64,000 bases of DNA from Ptiloglossa arizonensis. Taxonomy: Eukaryota > Arthropoda > Insecta > Hymenoptera > Colletidae. The stretch spans positions 1-64,000 of the forward strand of contig NW_027479518.1 of assembly GCF_051014685.1 (NCBI RefSeq), read 5' to 3'. The notes beneath the pieces are model-generated. The model was not told the origin of the DNA. It made no database searches and saw nothing but the letters and a program-made list of their open reading frames with translations. The position numbers were made by a program, and so were the translations under genes. The first letter of the stretch is position 1, and each line of letters opens with the position of its first letter. Positions 50,401 through 61,427 of this stretch are shown piece after piece.

Positions 50401-52739
50401 GTTTCTCAAGCGTTTCTTACCTCCAAACTACCATATCTCGCGAACGGATTCACCAATCCGCAAAATTTCTGTTGCTTCTGAAAGTAGAAACTCGCCCGAT
50501 TACAACGGTATGCGCACTTTTCCCCTAGGCCGTTCTAGTTATTCGTTTCGAGCATCAGAACTGCGAAAATTTTGAGTTTCTCAAGCGTTTCTTACATCCA
50601 AACGGCCATATCTCGCGAACGGATTGACCATTCCGCATGATTTCTGCTGCATCTGAGAGTAGAAACTCGCCCGATTACAACGGTATGCGAACTTTTCCCC
50701 TAGGCCGTTCTAGATACTCGTTTCGAGCATCAGAACTGCGAAAATTTTCAGTTTCTCAAGCGTTTCTTATCTCCAAACTGCCATATCTCGCGAACGGATT
50801 GATCAATCCGCAAAATTTCTGTTGCATCTGAAAGTAGAAACTCGCCCGATTACAACGGTATGCTTACTTTTCCCCTAGGCTGTTCTAGTTATTCGTTTCG
50901 AGCATCAGAACTGCGAAAATTTTGAGTTTCTCAAGCGTTTCTTACATCCAAACGGCTATATCTCGCGAACGGATTGACCAATCCGCATGATTTCTGTTGC
51001 ATCTGAAAGTAGAAACTCGCCCGATTACAACGGTATACGTACTTCTCCCCTAGGCCGTTCTAGTCATTCGTTTCGAGCATCAGAACTGCGAAAATTTTGA
51101 GTTCCTCAAGCGTTTCTTACCTCCAAACTACCATATCTCGCGAAAGGATTCACCAATCCGCAAAATTTCTGTTGCATCTGAAAGTAGAAACTCGCCCGAT
51201 TACAAGGGTATGCGCACTTTTCCCCTAGGCCGTTCTAGTTATTCGTTTCGAGGATCAGAACTGCGAAAATTTTGAGTTTCTCAAGCGTTTCTTACATCCA
51301 AACGGCCATATATCGCGAACGGATTGACCATTCCGCATGATTTCTGCTGCATCTGAGAGTAGAAACTCGCCCGATTACAACGGTATGCGCACTTTTCCCC
51401 TAGGCCGTTCTAGTTATTCGTGTCGAGCATCAGAACTGCGAAAATTTTGAGTTTCTCAAGCGTTTCTTACCTCCAAACTACCATATCTCGCGAACGGATT
51501 CACCAATCCGCAAAATTTCTGTTGCTTCTGAAAGTAGAAACTCGCCCGATTACAACGGTATGCGTACTTCTCCCCTAGGCCGTTCTAGTCATTCGTTTCG
51601 AGCATCAGAACTGCGAAAATTTTGAGTTTCTCAAGCGTTTCTTACCTCCAAACTACCATATCTCGCGAAAGGATTCACCAATCCGCAAAATTTCTGTTGC
51701 TTCTGAAAGTAGAAACTCGCCCGATTACAACGGTATGCGCACTTTTCCCCTAGGCCGTTCTAGTTATTCGTTTCGAGGATCAGAACTGCGAAAATTTTGA
51801 GTTTCTCAAGCGTTTCTTACATCCAAACGGCCATATCTCGCGAACGGATTGACCATTCCGCATGATTTCTGCTGCATCTGAGAGTAGAAACTCGCCCGAT
51901 TACAACGGTATGCGCACTTTTCCCCTAGGCCGTTCTAGTTATTCGTGTCGAGCATCAGAACTGCGAAAATTTTGAGTTTCTCAAGCGTTTCTTACCTCCA
52001 AACTACCATATCTCGCGAACGGATTCACCAATCCGCAAAATTTCTGTTCCTTCTGAAAGTAGAAACTCGCCCGATTACAACGGTATGCGTACTTCTCCCC
52101 TAGGCCGTTGTAGTCATTCGTTTCGAGCAACAGAACTGCGAAAATTTTGAGTTTCTCAAGCGTTTCTAACCTCCAAACTACCATATCTCGCGAGCGGATT
52201 CACCAATCCGCAAAATTTCTGTTGCATCTGAAAGTAGAAACTCGCCCGATTACAACGGTAGGTGTAGTTTTCCCCTCGGCCGTTCTAGTTATTCGTTTCG
52301 AGCATCAGAACTGCGAAAATTTTGAGTTTCTCAAGCGTTTCTTACCTCCAAACTGCCATATCTCGCGAACGGATTGACCAATCCGCAAAATTTCTGTTGC
52401 ATCTGAAAGTAGAAACTCGCCCGATTACAACGGTATGTGTAGTTTTCCCCTAGGCCGTTCTAGTTATTCGTTTCGAGCATCAGAACTGAGCAAATTTTGA
52501 GTTTCTCAAGCGTTTCTTACCTCCAAACTGCCATATCTCGCGAACGGATTGACCAATCCGCAAAATTTCTATTGCATCTGAAAGCAGAAACTCGTCCGAT
52601 TACAACGGTATGCGTACTTTTCCCCTATGCCGTTCTAGTTACTCGTTTCGAGCATCAGAACAGCGAAAATTTTGAGTTTCTCAAGCGTTTCTTATTTCCA
52701 AACTGCCATATCTCGCGAACGGATTGACCAATCCGCAAA
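47490..52739 (+). repeat. 15-monomer unit in direct duplicate (2,625-bp period)
   Basis: Segments at about 47,490-50,114 and 50,115-52,739 correspond at an offset of 2,625 bp. Shared markers include GGATTGGCC (47,649 and 50,274), CCTAGGACG, GTTCTAGATAC, TATGCTTAC, GGTATACG, CAAGGGTATG, CATATATCG, CTGTTCCTTC, GTTTCTAACC, CCCTCGGCC and CTGAGCAAATTTT. Differences include GTTGCTTCTG against GTTGCATCTG (48,549 and 51,174), CAAGTGTTT (49,185) against CAAGCGTTT, and CCATTACTCG (50,083) against CCATATCTCG. Confidence 0.9.
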
Positions 52740-55700
52740 ATTTCTGTTGCATCTGAAAGTAGAAACTCGCCCGATTACAACGGTATGCTTACTTTTCCCC
52801 TAGGCCGTTCTAGTTATTCGTGTCGAGCATCAGAACTGCGAAAATTTTGAGTTTCTCAAGCGTTTCTTACCTCCAAACTACCATATCTCGCGAACGGATT
52901 CACCAATCCGCAAAATTTCTGTTCCTTCTGAAAGTAGAAACTCGCCCGATTACAACGGTATGCGTACTTCTCCCCTAGGCCGTTGTAGTCATTCGTTTCG
53001 AGCAACAGAACTGCGAAAATTTTGAGTTTCTCAAGCGTTTCTAACCTCCAAACTACCATATCTCGCGAGCGGATTCACCAATCCGCAAAATTTCTGTTGC
53101 ATCTGAAAGTAGAAACTCGCCCGATTACAACGGTAGGTGTAGTTTTCCCCTCGGCCGTTCTAGTTATTCGTTTCGAGCATCAGAACTGCGAAAATTTTGA
53201 GTTTCTCAAGCGTTTCTTACCTCCAAACTGCCATATCTCGCGAACGGATTGACCAATCCGCAAAATTTCTGTTGCATCTGAAAGTAGAAACTCGCCCGAT
53301 TACAACGGTATGTGTAGTTTTCCCCTAGGCCGTTCTAGTTATTCGTTTCGAGCATCAGAACTGAGCAAATTTTGAGTTTCTCAAGCGTTTCTTACCTCCA
53401 AACTGCCATATCTCGCGAACGGATTGACCAATCCGCAAAATTTCTATTGCATCTGAAAGCAGAAACTCGTCCGATTACAACGGTATGCGTACTTTTCCCC
53501 TATGCCGTTCTAGTTACTCGTTTCGAACATCAGAACTGCGAAAATTTTGAGTTTCTCAAGCGTTTCTTATTTCCAAACTGCCATTACTCGCGAACGGATT
53601 GACCAATCCGCAAAATTTCTGTTGCATCTGAAAGCAGAAACTCGCCCGATTACAACGGTATGCGAACTTTTCCCCTAGGCCGTTCTAGTTACTCGTTTCG
53701 AGCATCAGAACTGCGAAAATTTTCAGTTTCTCAAGCGTTTCTTATCTCCAAACTGCCATATCTCGCGAACGGATTGATCAATCCGCAAAATTTCTGTTGC
53801 ATCTGAAAGTAGAAACTCGCCCGATTACAACGGTATGCTTACTTTTCCCCTAGGCTGTTCTAGTTATTCGTTTCGAGCATCAGAACTGCGAAAATTTTGA
53901 GTTTCTCAAGCGTTTCTTACATCCAAACGGCTATATCTCGCGAACGGATTGACCAATCCGCATGATTTCTGTTGCATCTGAAAGTAGAAACTCGCCCGAT
54001 TACAACGGTATACGTACTTCTCCCCTAGGCCGTTCTAGTCATTCGTTTCGAGCATCAGAACTGCGAAAATTTTGAGTTCCTCAAGCGTTTCTTACCTCCA
54101 AACTACCATATCTCGCGAAAGGATTCACCAATCCGCAAAATTTCTGTTGCTTCTGAAAGTAGAAACTCGCCCGATTACAAGGGTATGCGCACTTTTCCCC
54201 TAGGCCGTTCTAGTTATTCGTTTCGAGGATCAGAACTGCGAAAATTTTGAGTTTCTCAAGCGTTTCTTACATCCAAACGGCCATATATCGCGAACGGATT
54301 GACCATTCCGCATGATTTCTGCTGCATCTGAGAGTAGAAACTCGCCCGATTACAACGGTATGCGCACTTTTCCCCTAGGCCGTTCTAGTTATTCGTGTCG
54401 AGCATCAGAACTGCGAAAATTTTGAGTTTCTCAAGCGTTTCTTACCTCCAAACTACCATATCTCGCGAACGGATTCACCAATCCGCAAAATTTCTGTTGC
54501 TTCTGAAAGTAGAAACTCGCCCGATTACAACGGTATGCGTACTTCTCCCCTAGGCCGTTCTAGTCATTCGTTTCGAGCATCAGAACTGCGAAAATTTTGA
54601 GTTTCTCAAGCGTTTCTTACCTCCAAACTACCATATCTCGCGAAAGGATTCACCAATCCGCAAAATTTCTGTTGCTTCTGAAAGTAGAAACTCGCCCGAT
54701 TACAACGGTATGCGCACTTTTCCCCTAGGCCGTTCTAGTTATTCGTTTCGAGGATCAGAACTGCGAAAATTTTGAGTTTCTCAAGCGTTTCTTACATCCA
54801 AACGGCCATATCTCGCGAACGGATTGACCATTCCGCATGATTTCTGCTGCATCTGAGAGTAGAAACTCGCCCGATTACAACGGTATGCGCACTTTTCCCC
54901 TAGGCCGTTCTAGTTATTCGTGTCGAGCATCAGAACTGCGAAAATTTTGAGTTTCTCAAGCGTTTCTTACCTCCAAACTACCATATCTCGCGAACGGATT
55001 CACCAATCCGCAAAATTTCTGTTCCTTCTGAAAGTAGAAACTCGCCCGATTACAACGGTATGCGTACTTCTCCCCTAGGCCGTTGTAGTCATTCGTTTCG
55101 AGCAACAGAACTGCGAAAATTTTGAGTTTCTCAAGCGTTTCTAACCTCCAAACTACCATATCTCGCGAGCGGATTCACCAATCCGCAAAATTTCTGTTGC
55201 ATCTGAAAGTAGAAACTCGCCCGATTACAACGGTAGGTGTAGTTTTCCCCTCGGCCGTTCTAGTTATTCGTTTCGAGCATCAGAACTGCGAAAATTTTGA
55301 GTTTCTCAAGCGTTTCTTACCTCCAAACTGCCATATCTCGCGAACGGATTGACCAATCCGCAAAATTTCTGTTGCATCTGAAAGTAGAAACTCGCCCGAT
55401 TACAACGGTATGTGTAGTTTTCCCCTAGGCCGTTCTAGTTATTCGTTTCGAGCATCAGAACTGAGCAAATTTTGAGTTTCTCAAGCGTTTCTTACCTCCA
55501 AACTGCCATATCTCGCGAACGGATTGACCAATCCGCAAAATTTCTATTGCATCTGAAAGCAGAAACTCGTCCGATTACAACGGTATGCGTACTTTTCCCC
55601 TATGCCGTTCTAGTTACTCGTTTCGAGCATCAGAACTGCGAAAATTTTGAGTTTCTCAAGCGTTTCTTACATCCAAACGGCTATATCTCGCGAACGGATT

Positions 55701-56160
55701 GACCAATCCGCATGATTTCTGTTGCATCTGAAAGTAGAAACTCGCCCGATTACAACGGTATACGTACTTCTCCCCTAGGCCGTTCTAGTCATTCGTTTCG
55801 AGCATCAGAACTGCGAAAATTTTGAGTTCCTCAAGCGTTTCTTACCTCCAAACTACCATATCTCGCGAAAGGATTCACCAATCCGCAAAATTTCTGTTGC
55901 TTCTGAAAGTAGAAACTCGCCCGATTACAACGGTATGCGCACTTTTCCCCTAGGCCGTTCTAGTTATTCGTTTCGAGGATCAGAACTGCGAAAATTTTGA
56001 GTTTCTCAAGCGTTTCTTACATCCAAACGGCCATATCTCGCGAACGGATTGACCATTCCGCATGATTTCTGCTGCATCTGAGAGTAGAAACTCGCCCGAT
56101 TACAACGGTATGCGCACTTTTCCCCTAGGCCGTTCTAGTTATTCGTGTCGAGCATCAGAA
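52740..56160 (+). repeat. Re-duplicated pieces of the 15-monomer unit
   Basis: The stretch at about 52,800-53,620 repeats the last five monomers of the preceding unit (offset 875). It carries the CCATTACTCG ending found at 50,083, so it corresponds best to 49,300-50,120. From about 53,620 the sequence follows 50,640-52,670 at an offset of 2,975 (17 monomers), and the GTTTCTAACC monomer is at 55,137. It then jumps back to the GGCTATATC/GGTATACG monomers. A dimer of a GCGAAAGGATT monomer and a CATGATTT monomer follows near 55,850-56,160. Confidence 0.8.
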
Positions 56161-57869
56161 CTGCGAAAATTTTGAGTTTCTCAAGCGTTTCTTACCTCCA
56201 AACTACCATATCTCGCGAAAGGATTCACCAATCCGCAAAATTTCTGTTGCTTCTGAAAGTAGAAACTCGCCCGATTACAACGGTATGCGCACTTTTCCCC
56301 TAGGCCGTTCTAGTTATTCGTTTCGAGGATCAGAACTGCGAAAATTTTGAGTTTCTCAAGCGTTTCTTACATCCAAACGGCCATATCTCGCGAACGGATT
56401 GACCATTCCGCATGATTTCTGCTGCATCTGAGAGTAGAAACTCGCCCGATTACAACGGTATGCGCACTTTTCCCCTAGGCCGTTCTAGTTATTCGTGTCG
56501 AGCAACAGAACTGCGAAAATTTTGAGTTTCTCAAGCGTTTCTTACCTCCAAACTACCATATCTCGCGAACGGATTCACCAATCCGCAAAATTTCTGTTGC
56601 TTCTGAAAATAGAAACTCGCCCGATTACAACGGTATGCGTACTTCTCCCCTAGGCCGTTGTAGTCATTCGTTTCGAGCATCAGAACTGCGAAAATTTTGA
56701 GTTTCTCAAGCGTTTCTTATCTCCAAACTGCCATATCTCGCGAACGGATTGATCAATCCGCAAAATTTCTGTTGCATCTGAAAGTAGAAACTCGCCCGAT
56801 TACAACGGTATGGGCACTTTTCCCCTAGGCTGTTCTAGTTATTCGTTTCGAGCATCAGAACTGCGAAAATTTTGAGTTTCTCAAGCGTTTCTTACATCCA
56901 AGCGGCTATATCTCGCGAACGGATTGACCAATCCGCATGATTTCTGTTGCATCTGAAAGTAGAAACTCGCCCGATTACAACGGTATGCGTACTTCTCCCC
57001 TAGGCCTTTCTAGTCATTCGTTTCGAGCATCAGAACTGCGAAAATTTTGAGTTTCTCAAGCGTTTCTAACCTCCAAACTACCATATCTCGCGAGCGGATT
57101 CACCAATCCGCAAAATTTCTGTTGCATCTGAAAGTAGAAACTCGCCCGATTACAACGGTAGGTGTAGTTTTCCCCTCGGCCGTTCTAGTTATTCGTTTCG
57201 AGCATCAGAACTGCGAAAATTTTGAGTTTCTCAAGCGTTTCTTACCTCCAAACTGCCATATCTCGCGAACGGATTGACCAATCCGCAAAATTTCTGTTGC
57301 ATCTGAAAGTAGAAACTCGCCCGATTACAACGGTATGCGTACTTTTCCCCTAGGCCGTTCTTGTTATTCGTTTCGAGCATCAGAACTGCGAAAATTTTGA
57401 GTTTCTCAAGCGTTTCTTATCTCCAAACTGCCATATCTCGCGAACGGATTGATCAATCCGCAAAATTTCTGTTGCATCTGAAAGTAGAAACTCGCCCGAT
57501 TACAACGGTATGCTTACTTTTCCCCTAGACCGTTCTAGTTATTCGTGTCGAGCATCAGAACTGCGAAAATTTTGAGTTTCTCAAGCGTTTCTTACCTCCA
57601 AACTACCATATCTCGCGAACGGATTGATCAATCCGCAAAATTTCTGCTGCATCTGAAAGTAGAAACTCGCCCGATTACAACGGTATGCGCACTTTTCCCC
57701 TAGGCCGTTCTAGTTATTCGTGTCGAGTATCAGAACTGCGAAAATTTTGAGTTTCTCAAGCGTTTCTTACATCCAAACTGCCATATCTCGCGAACGGATT
57801 GACCAATCCGCAAAATTTCTGTTGCATTTGAAAGCAGAAACTCGCCCGATTACAACGATATGCGTACTT

Positions 57870-57880
57870 TTCCCCATATG
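57870..57880 (+). other. Single-base insertion (CCCCATATGCC for CCCCTATGCC)
   Basis: One extra A lies in this monomer at about position 124, moving the phase from 2 to 3 modulo 175. The insertion creates CATATG. The same insertion recurs near 62,075 inside the matching 11-monomer segment, so the base was gained before that segment was duplicated. Confidence 0.9.
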
Positions 57881-60800
57881 CCGTTCTAGTTACTCGTTTC
57901 GAACATCAGAACTGCGAAAATTTTGAGTTTCTCAAGCGTTTCTTATTTCCAAACTGCCATTACTCGCGAACGGATTGACCAATCCGCAAAATTTCTGTTG
58001 CATCTGAAAGCAGAAACTCGCCCGATTACAACGGTATGCGAACTTTTCCCCTAGGCTGTTCTAGTTATTCGTTTCGAGCATCAGAACTGCGAAAATTTTG
58101 AGTTTCTCAAGCGTTTCTTACATCCAAACGGCTATATCTCGCGAACGGATTGACCAATCCGCATGATTTCTGTTGCATCTGAAAGTAGAAACTCGCCCGA
58201 TTACAACGGTATACGTACTTCTCCCCTAGGCCGTTCTAGTCATTCGTTTCGAGCATCAGAACTGCGAAAATTTTGAGTTCCTCAAGCGTTTCTTACCTCC
58301 AAACTACCATATCTCGCGAAAGGATTCACCAATCCGCAAAATTTCTGTTGCTTCTGAAAGTAGAAACTCGCCCGATTACAAGGGTATGCGCACTTTTCCC
58401 CTAGGCCGTTCTAGTTATTCGTTTCGAGGATCAGAACTGCGAAAATTTTGAGTTTCTCAAGCGTTTCTTACATCCAAACGGCCATATATCGCGAACGGAT
58501 TGACCATTCCGCATGATTTCTGCTGCATCTGAGAGTAGAAACTCGCCCGATTACAACGGTATGCTTACTTTTCCCCTAGGCCGTTCTAGTTATTCGTGTC
58601 GAGCATCAGAACTGCGAAAATTTTGAGTTTCTCAAGCGTTTCTTACCTCCAAACTACCATATCTCGCGAACGGATTCACCAATCCGCAAAATTTCTGTTG
58701 CTTCTGAAAGTAGAAACTCGCCCGATTACAACGGTATGTGTAGTTTTCCCCTAGGCCGTTCTAGTTATTCGTTTCGAGCATCAGAACTGCGAAAATTTTG
58801 AGTTTCTCAAGCGTTTCTTACATCCAAACTGCCATATCTCGCGAACGGATTGACCAATCCGCAAAATTTCTGTTGCATCTGAAAGCAGAAACTCGCCCGA
58901 TTACAACGATATGCGTACTTTTCCCCTATGCCGTTCTAGTTACTCGTTTCGAACATCAGAACTGCGAAAATTTTGAGTTTCTCAAGCGTTTCTTATTTCC
59001 AAACTGCCATTACTCGCGAACGGATTGACCAATCCGCAAAATTTCTGTTGCATCTGAAAGCAGAAACTCGCCCGATTACAAGGGTATGCGAACTTTTCCC
59101 CTAGGCCGTTCTAGTTACTCGTTTCGAGCATCAGAACTGCGAAAATTTTCAGTTTCTCAAGCGTTTCTTATCTCCAAACTGCCATATCTCGCGAACGGAT
59201 TGATCAATCCGCAAAATTTCTGTTGCATCTGAAAGTAGAAACTCGCCCGATTACAACGGTATGCGCACTTTTCCCCTAGGCCGTTCTAGTTATTCGTTTC
59301 GAGGATCAGAACTGCGAAAATTTTGAGTTTCTCAAGCGTTTCTTACATCCAAACGGCCATATCTCGCGAACGGATTGACCATTCCGCATGATTTCTGCTG
59401 CATCTGAGAGTAGAAACTCGCCCGATTACAACGGTATGCGCACTTTTCCCCTAGGCCGTTCTAGTTATTCGTGTCGAGCATCAGAACTGCGAAAATTTTG
59501 AGTTTCTCAAGCGTTTCTTACCTCCAAACTACCATATCTCGCGAAAGGATTCACCAATCCGCAAAATTTCTGTTGCTTCTGAAAGTAGAAACTCGCCCGA
59601 TTACAACGGTATGCGCACTTTTCCCCTAGGCCGTTCTAGTTATTCGTTTCGAGGATCAGAACTGCGAAAATTTTGAGTTTCTCAAGCGTTTCTTACATCC
59701 AAACGGCCATATCTCGCGAACGGATTGACCATTCCGCATGATTTCTGCTGCATCTGAGAGTAGAAACTCGCCCGATTACAACGGTATGCGCACTTTTCCC
59801 CTAGGCCGTTCTAGTTATTCGTGTCGAGCATCAGAACTGCGAAAATTTTGAGTTTCTCAAGCGTTTCTTACCTCCAAACTACCATATCTCGCGAACGGAT
59901 TCACCAATCCGCAAAATTTCTGTTGCTTCTGAAAATAGAAACTCGCCCGATTACAACGGTATGCGTACTTCTCCCCTAGGCCGTTGTAGTCATTCGTTTC
60001 GAGCATCAGAACTGCGAAAATTTTGAGTTTCTCAAGCGTTTCTTATCTCCAAACTGCCATATCTCGCGAACGGATTGATCAATCCGCAAAATTTCTGTTG
60101 CATCTGAAAGTAGAAACTCGCCCGATTACAACGGTATGGGCACTTTTCCCCTAGGCTGTTCTAGTTATTCGTTTCGAGCATCAGAACTGCGAAAATTTTG
60201 AGTTTCTCAAGCGTTTCTTACATCCAAGCGGCTATATCTCGCGAACGGATTGACCAATCCGCATGATTTCTGTTGCATCTGAAAGTAGAAACTCGCCCGA
60301 TTACAACGGTATGCGTACTTCTCCCCTAGGCCTTTCTAGTCATTCGTTTCGAGCATCAGAACTGCGAAAATTTTGAGTTTCTCAAGCGTTTCTTACCTCC
60401 AAACTACCATATCTCGCGAAAGGATTCACCAATCCGCAAAATTTCTGTTGCTTCTGAAAGTAGAAACTCGCCCGATTACAACGGTATGCGCACTTTTCCC
60501 CTAGGCCGTTCTAGTTATTCGTTTCGAGGATCAGAACTGCGAAAATTTTGAGTTTCTCAAGCGTTTCTTACATCCAAACGGCCATATCTCGCGAACGGAT
60601 TGACCATTCCGCATGATTTCTGCTGCATCTGAGAGTAGAAACTCGCCCGATTACAACGGTATGCGCACTTTTCCCCTAGGCCGTTCTAGTTATTCGTGTC
60701 GAGCATCAGAACTGCGAAAATTTTGAGTTTCTCAAGCGTTTCTTACCTCCAAACTACCATATCTCGCGAACGGATTCACCAATCCGCAAAATTTCTGTTG

Positions 60801-61427
60801 CTTCTGAAAATAGAAACTCGCCCGATTACAACGGTATGCGTACTTCTCCCCTAGGCCGTTGTAGTCATTCGTTTCGAGCATCAGAACTGCGAAAATTTTG
60901 AGTTTCTCAAGCGTTTCTTATCTCCAAACTGCCATATCTCGCGAACGGATTGATCAATCCGCAAAATTTCTGTTGCATCTGAAAGTAGAAACTCGCCCGA
61001 TTACAACGGTATGGGCACTTTTCCCCTAGGCTGTTCTAGTTATTCGTTTCGAGCATCAGAACTGCGAAAATTTTGAGTTTCTCAAGCGTTTCTTACATCC
61101 AAGCGGCTATATCTCGCGAACGGATTGACCAATCCGCATGATTTCTGTTGCATCTGAAAGTAGAAACTCGCCCGATTACAACGGTATGCGTACTTCTCCC
61201 CTAGGCCTTTCTAGTCATTCGTTTCGAGCATCAGAACTGCGAAAATTTTGAGTTTCTCAAGCGTTTCTAACCTCCAAACTACCATATCTCGCGAGCGGAT
61301 TCACCAATCCGCAAAATTTCTGTTGCATCTGAAAGTAGAAACTCGCCCGATTACAACGGTAGGTGTAGTTTTCCCCTCGGCCGTTCTAGTTATTCGTTTC
61401 GAGCATCAGAACTGCGAAAATTTTGAG

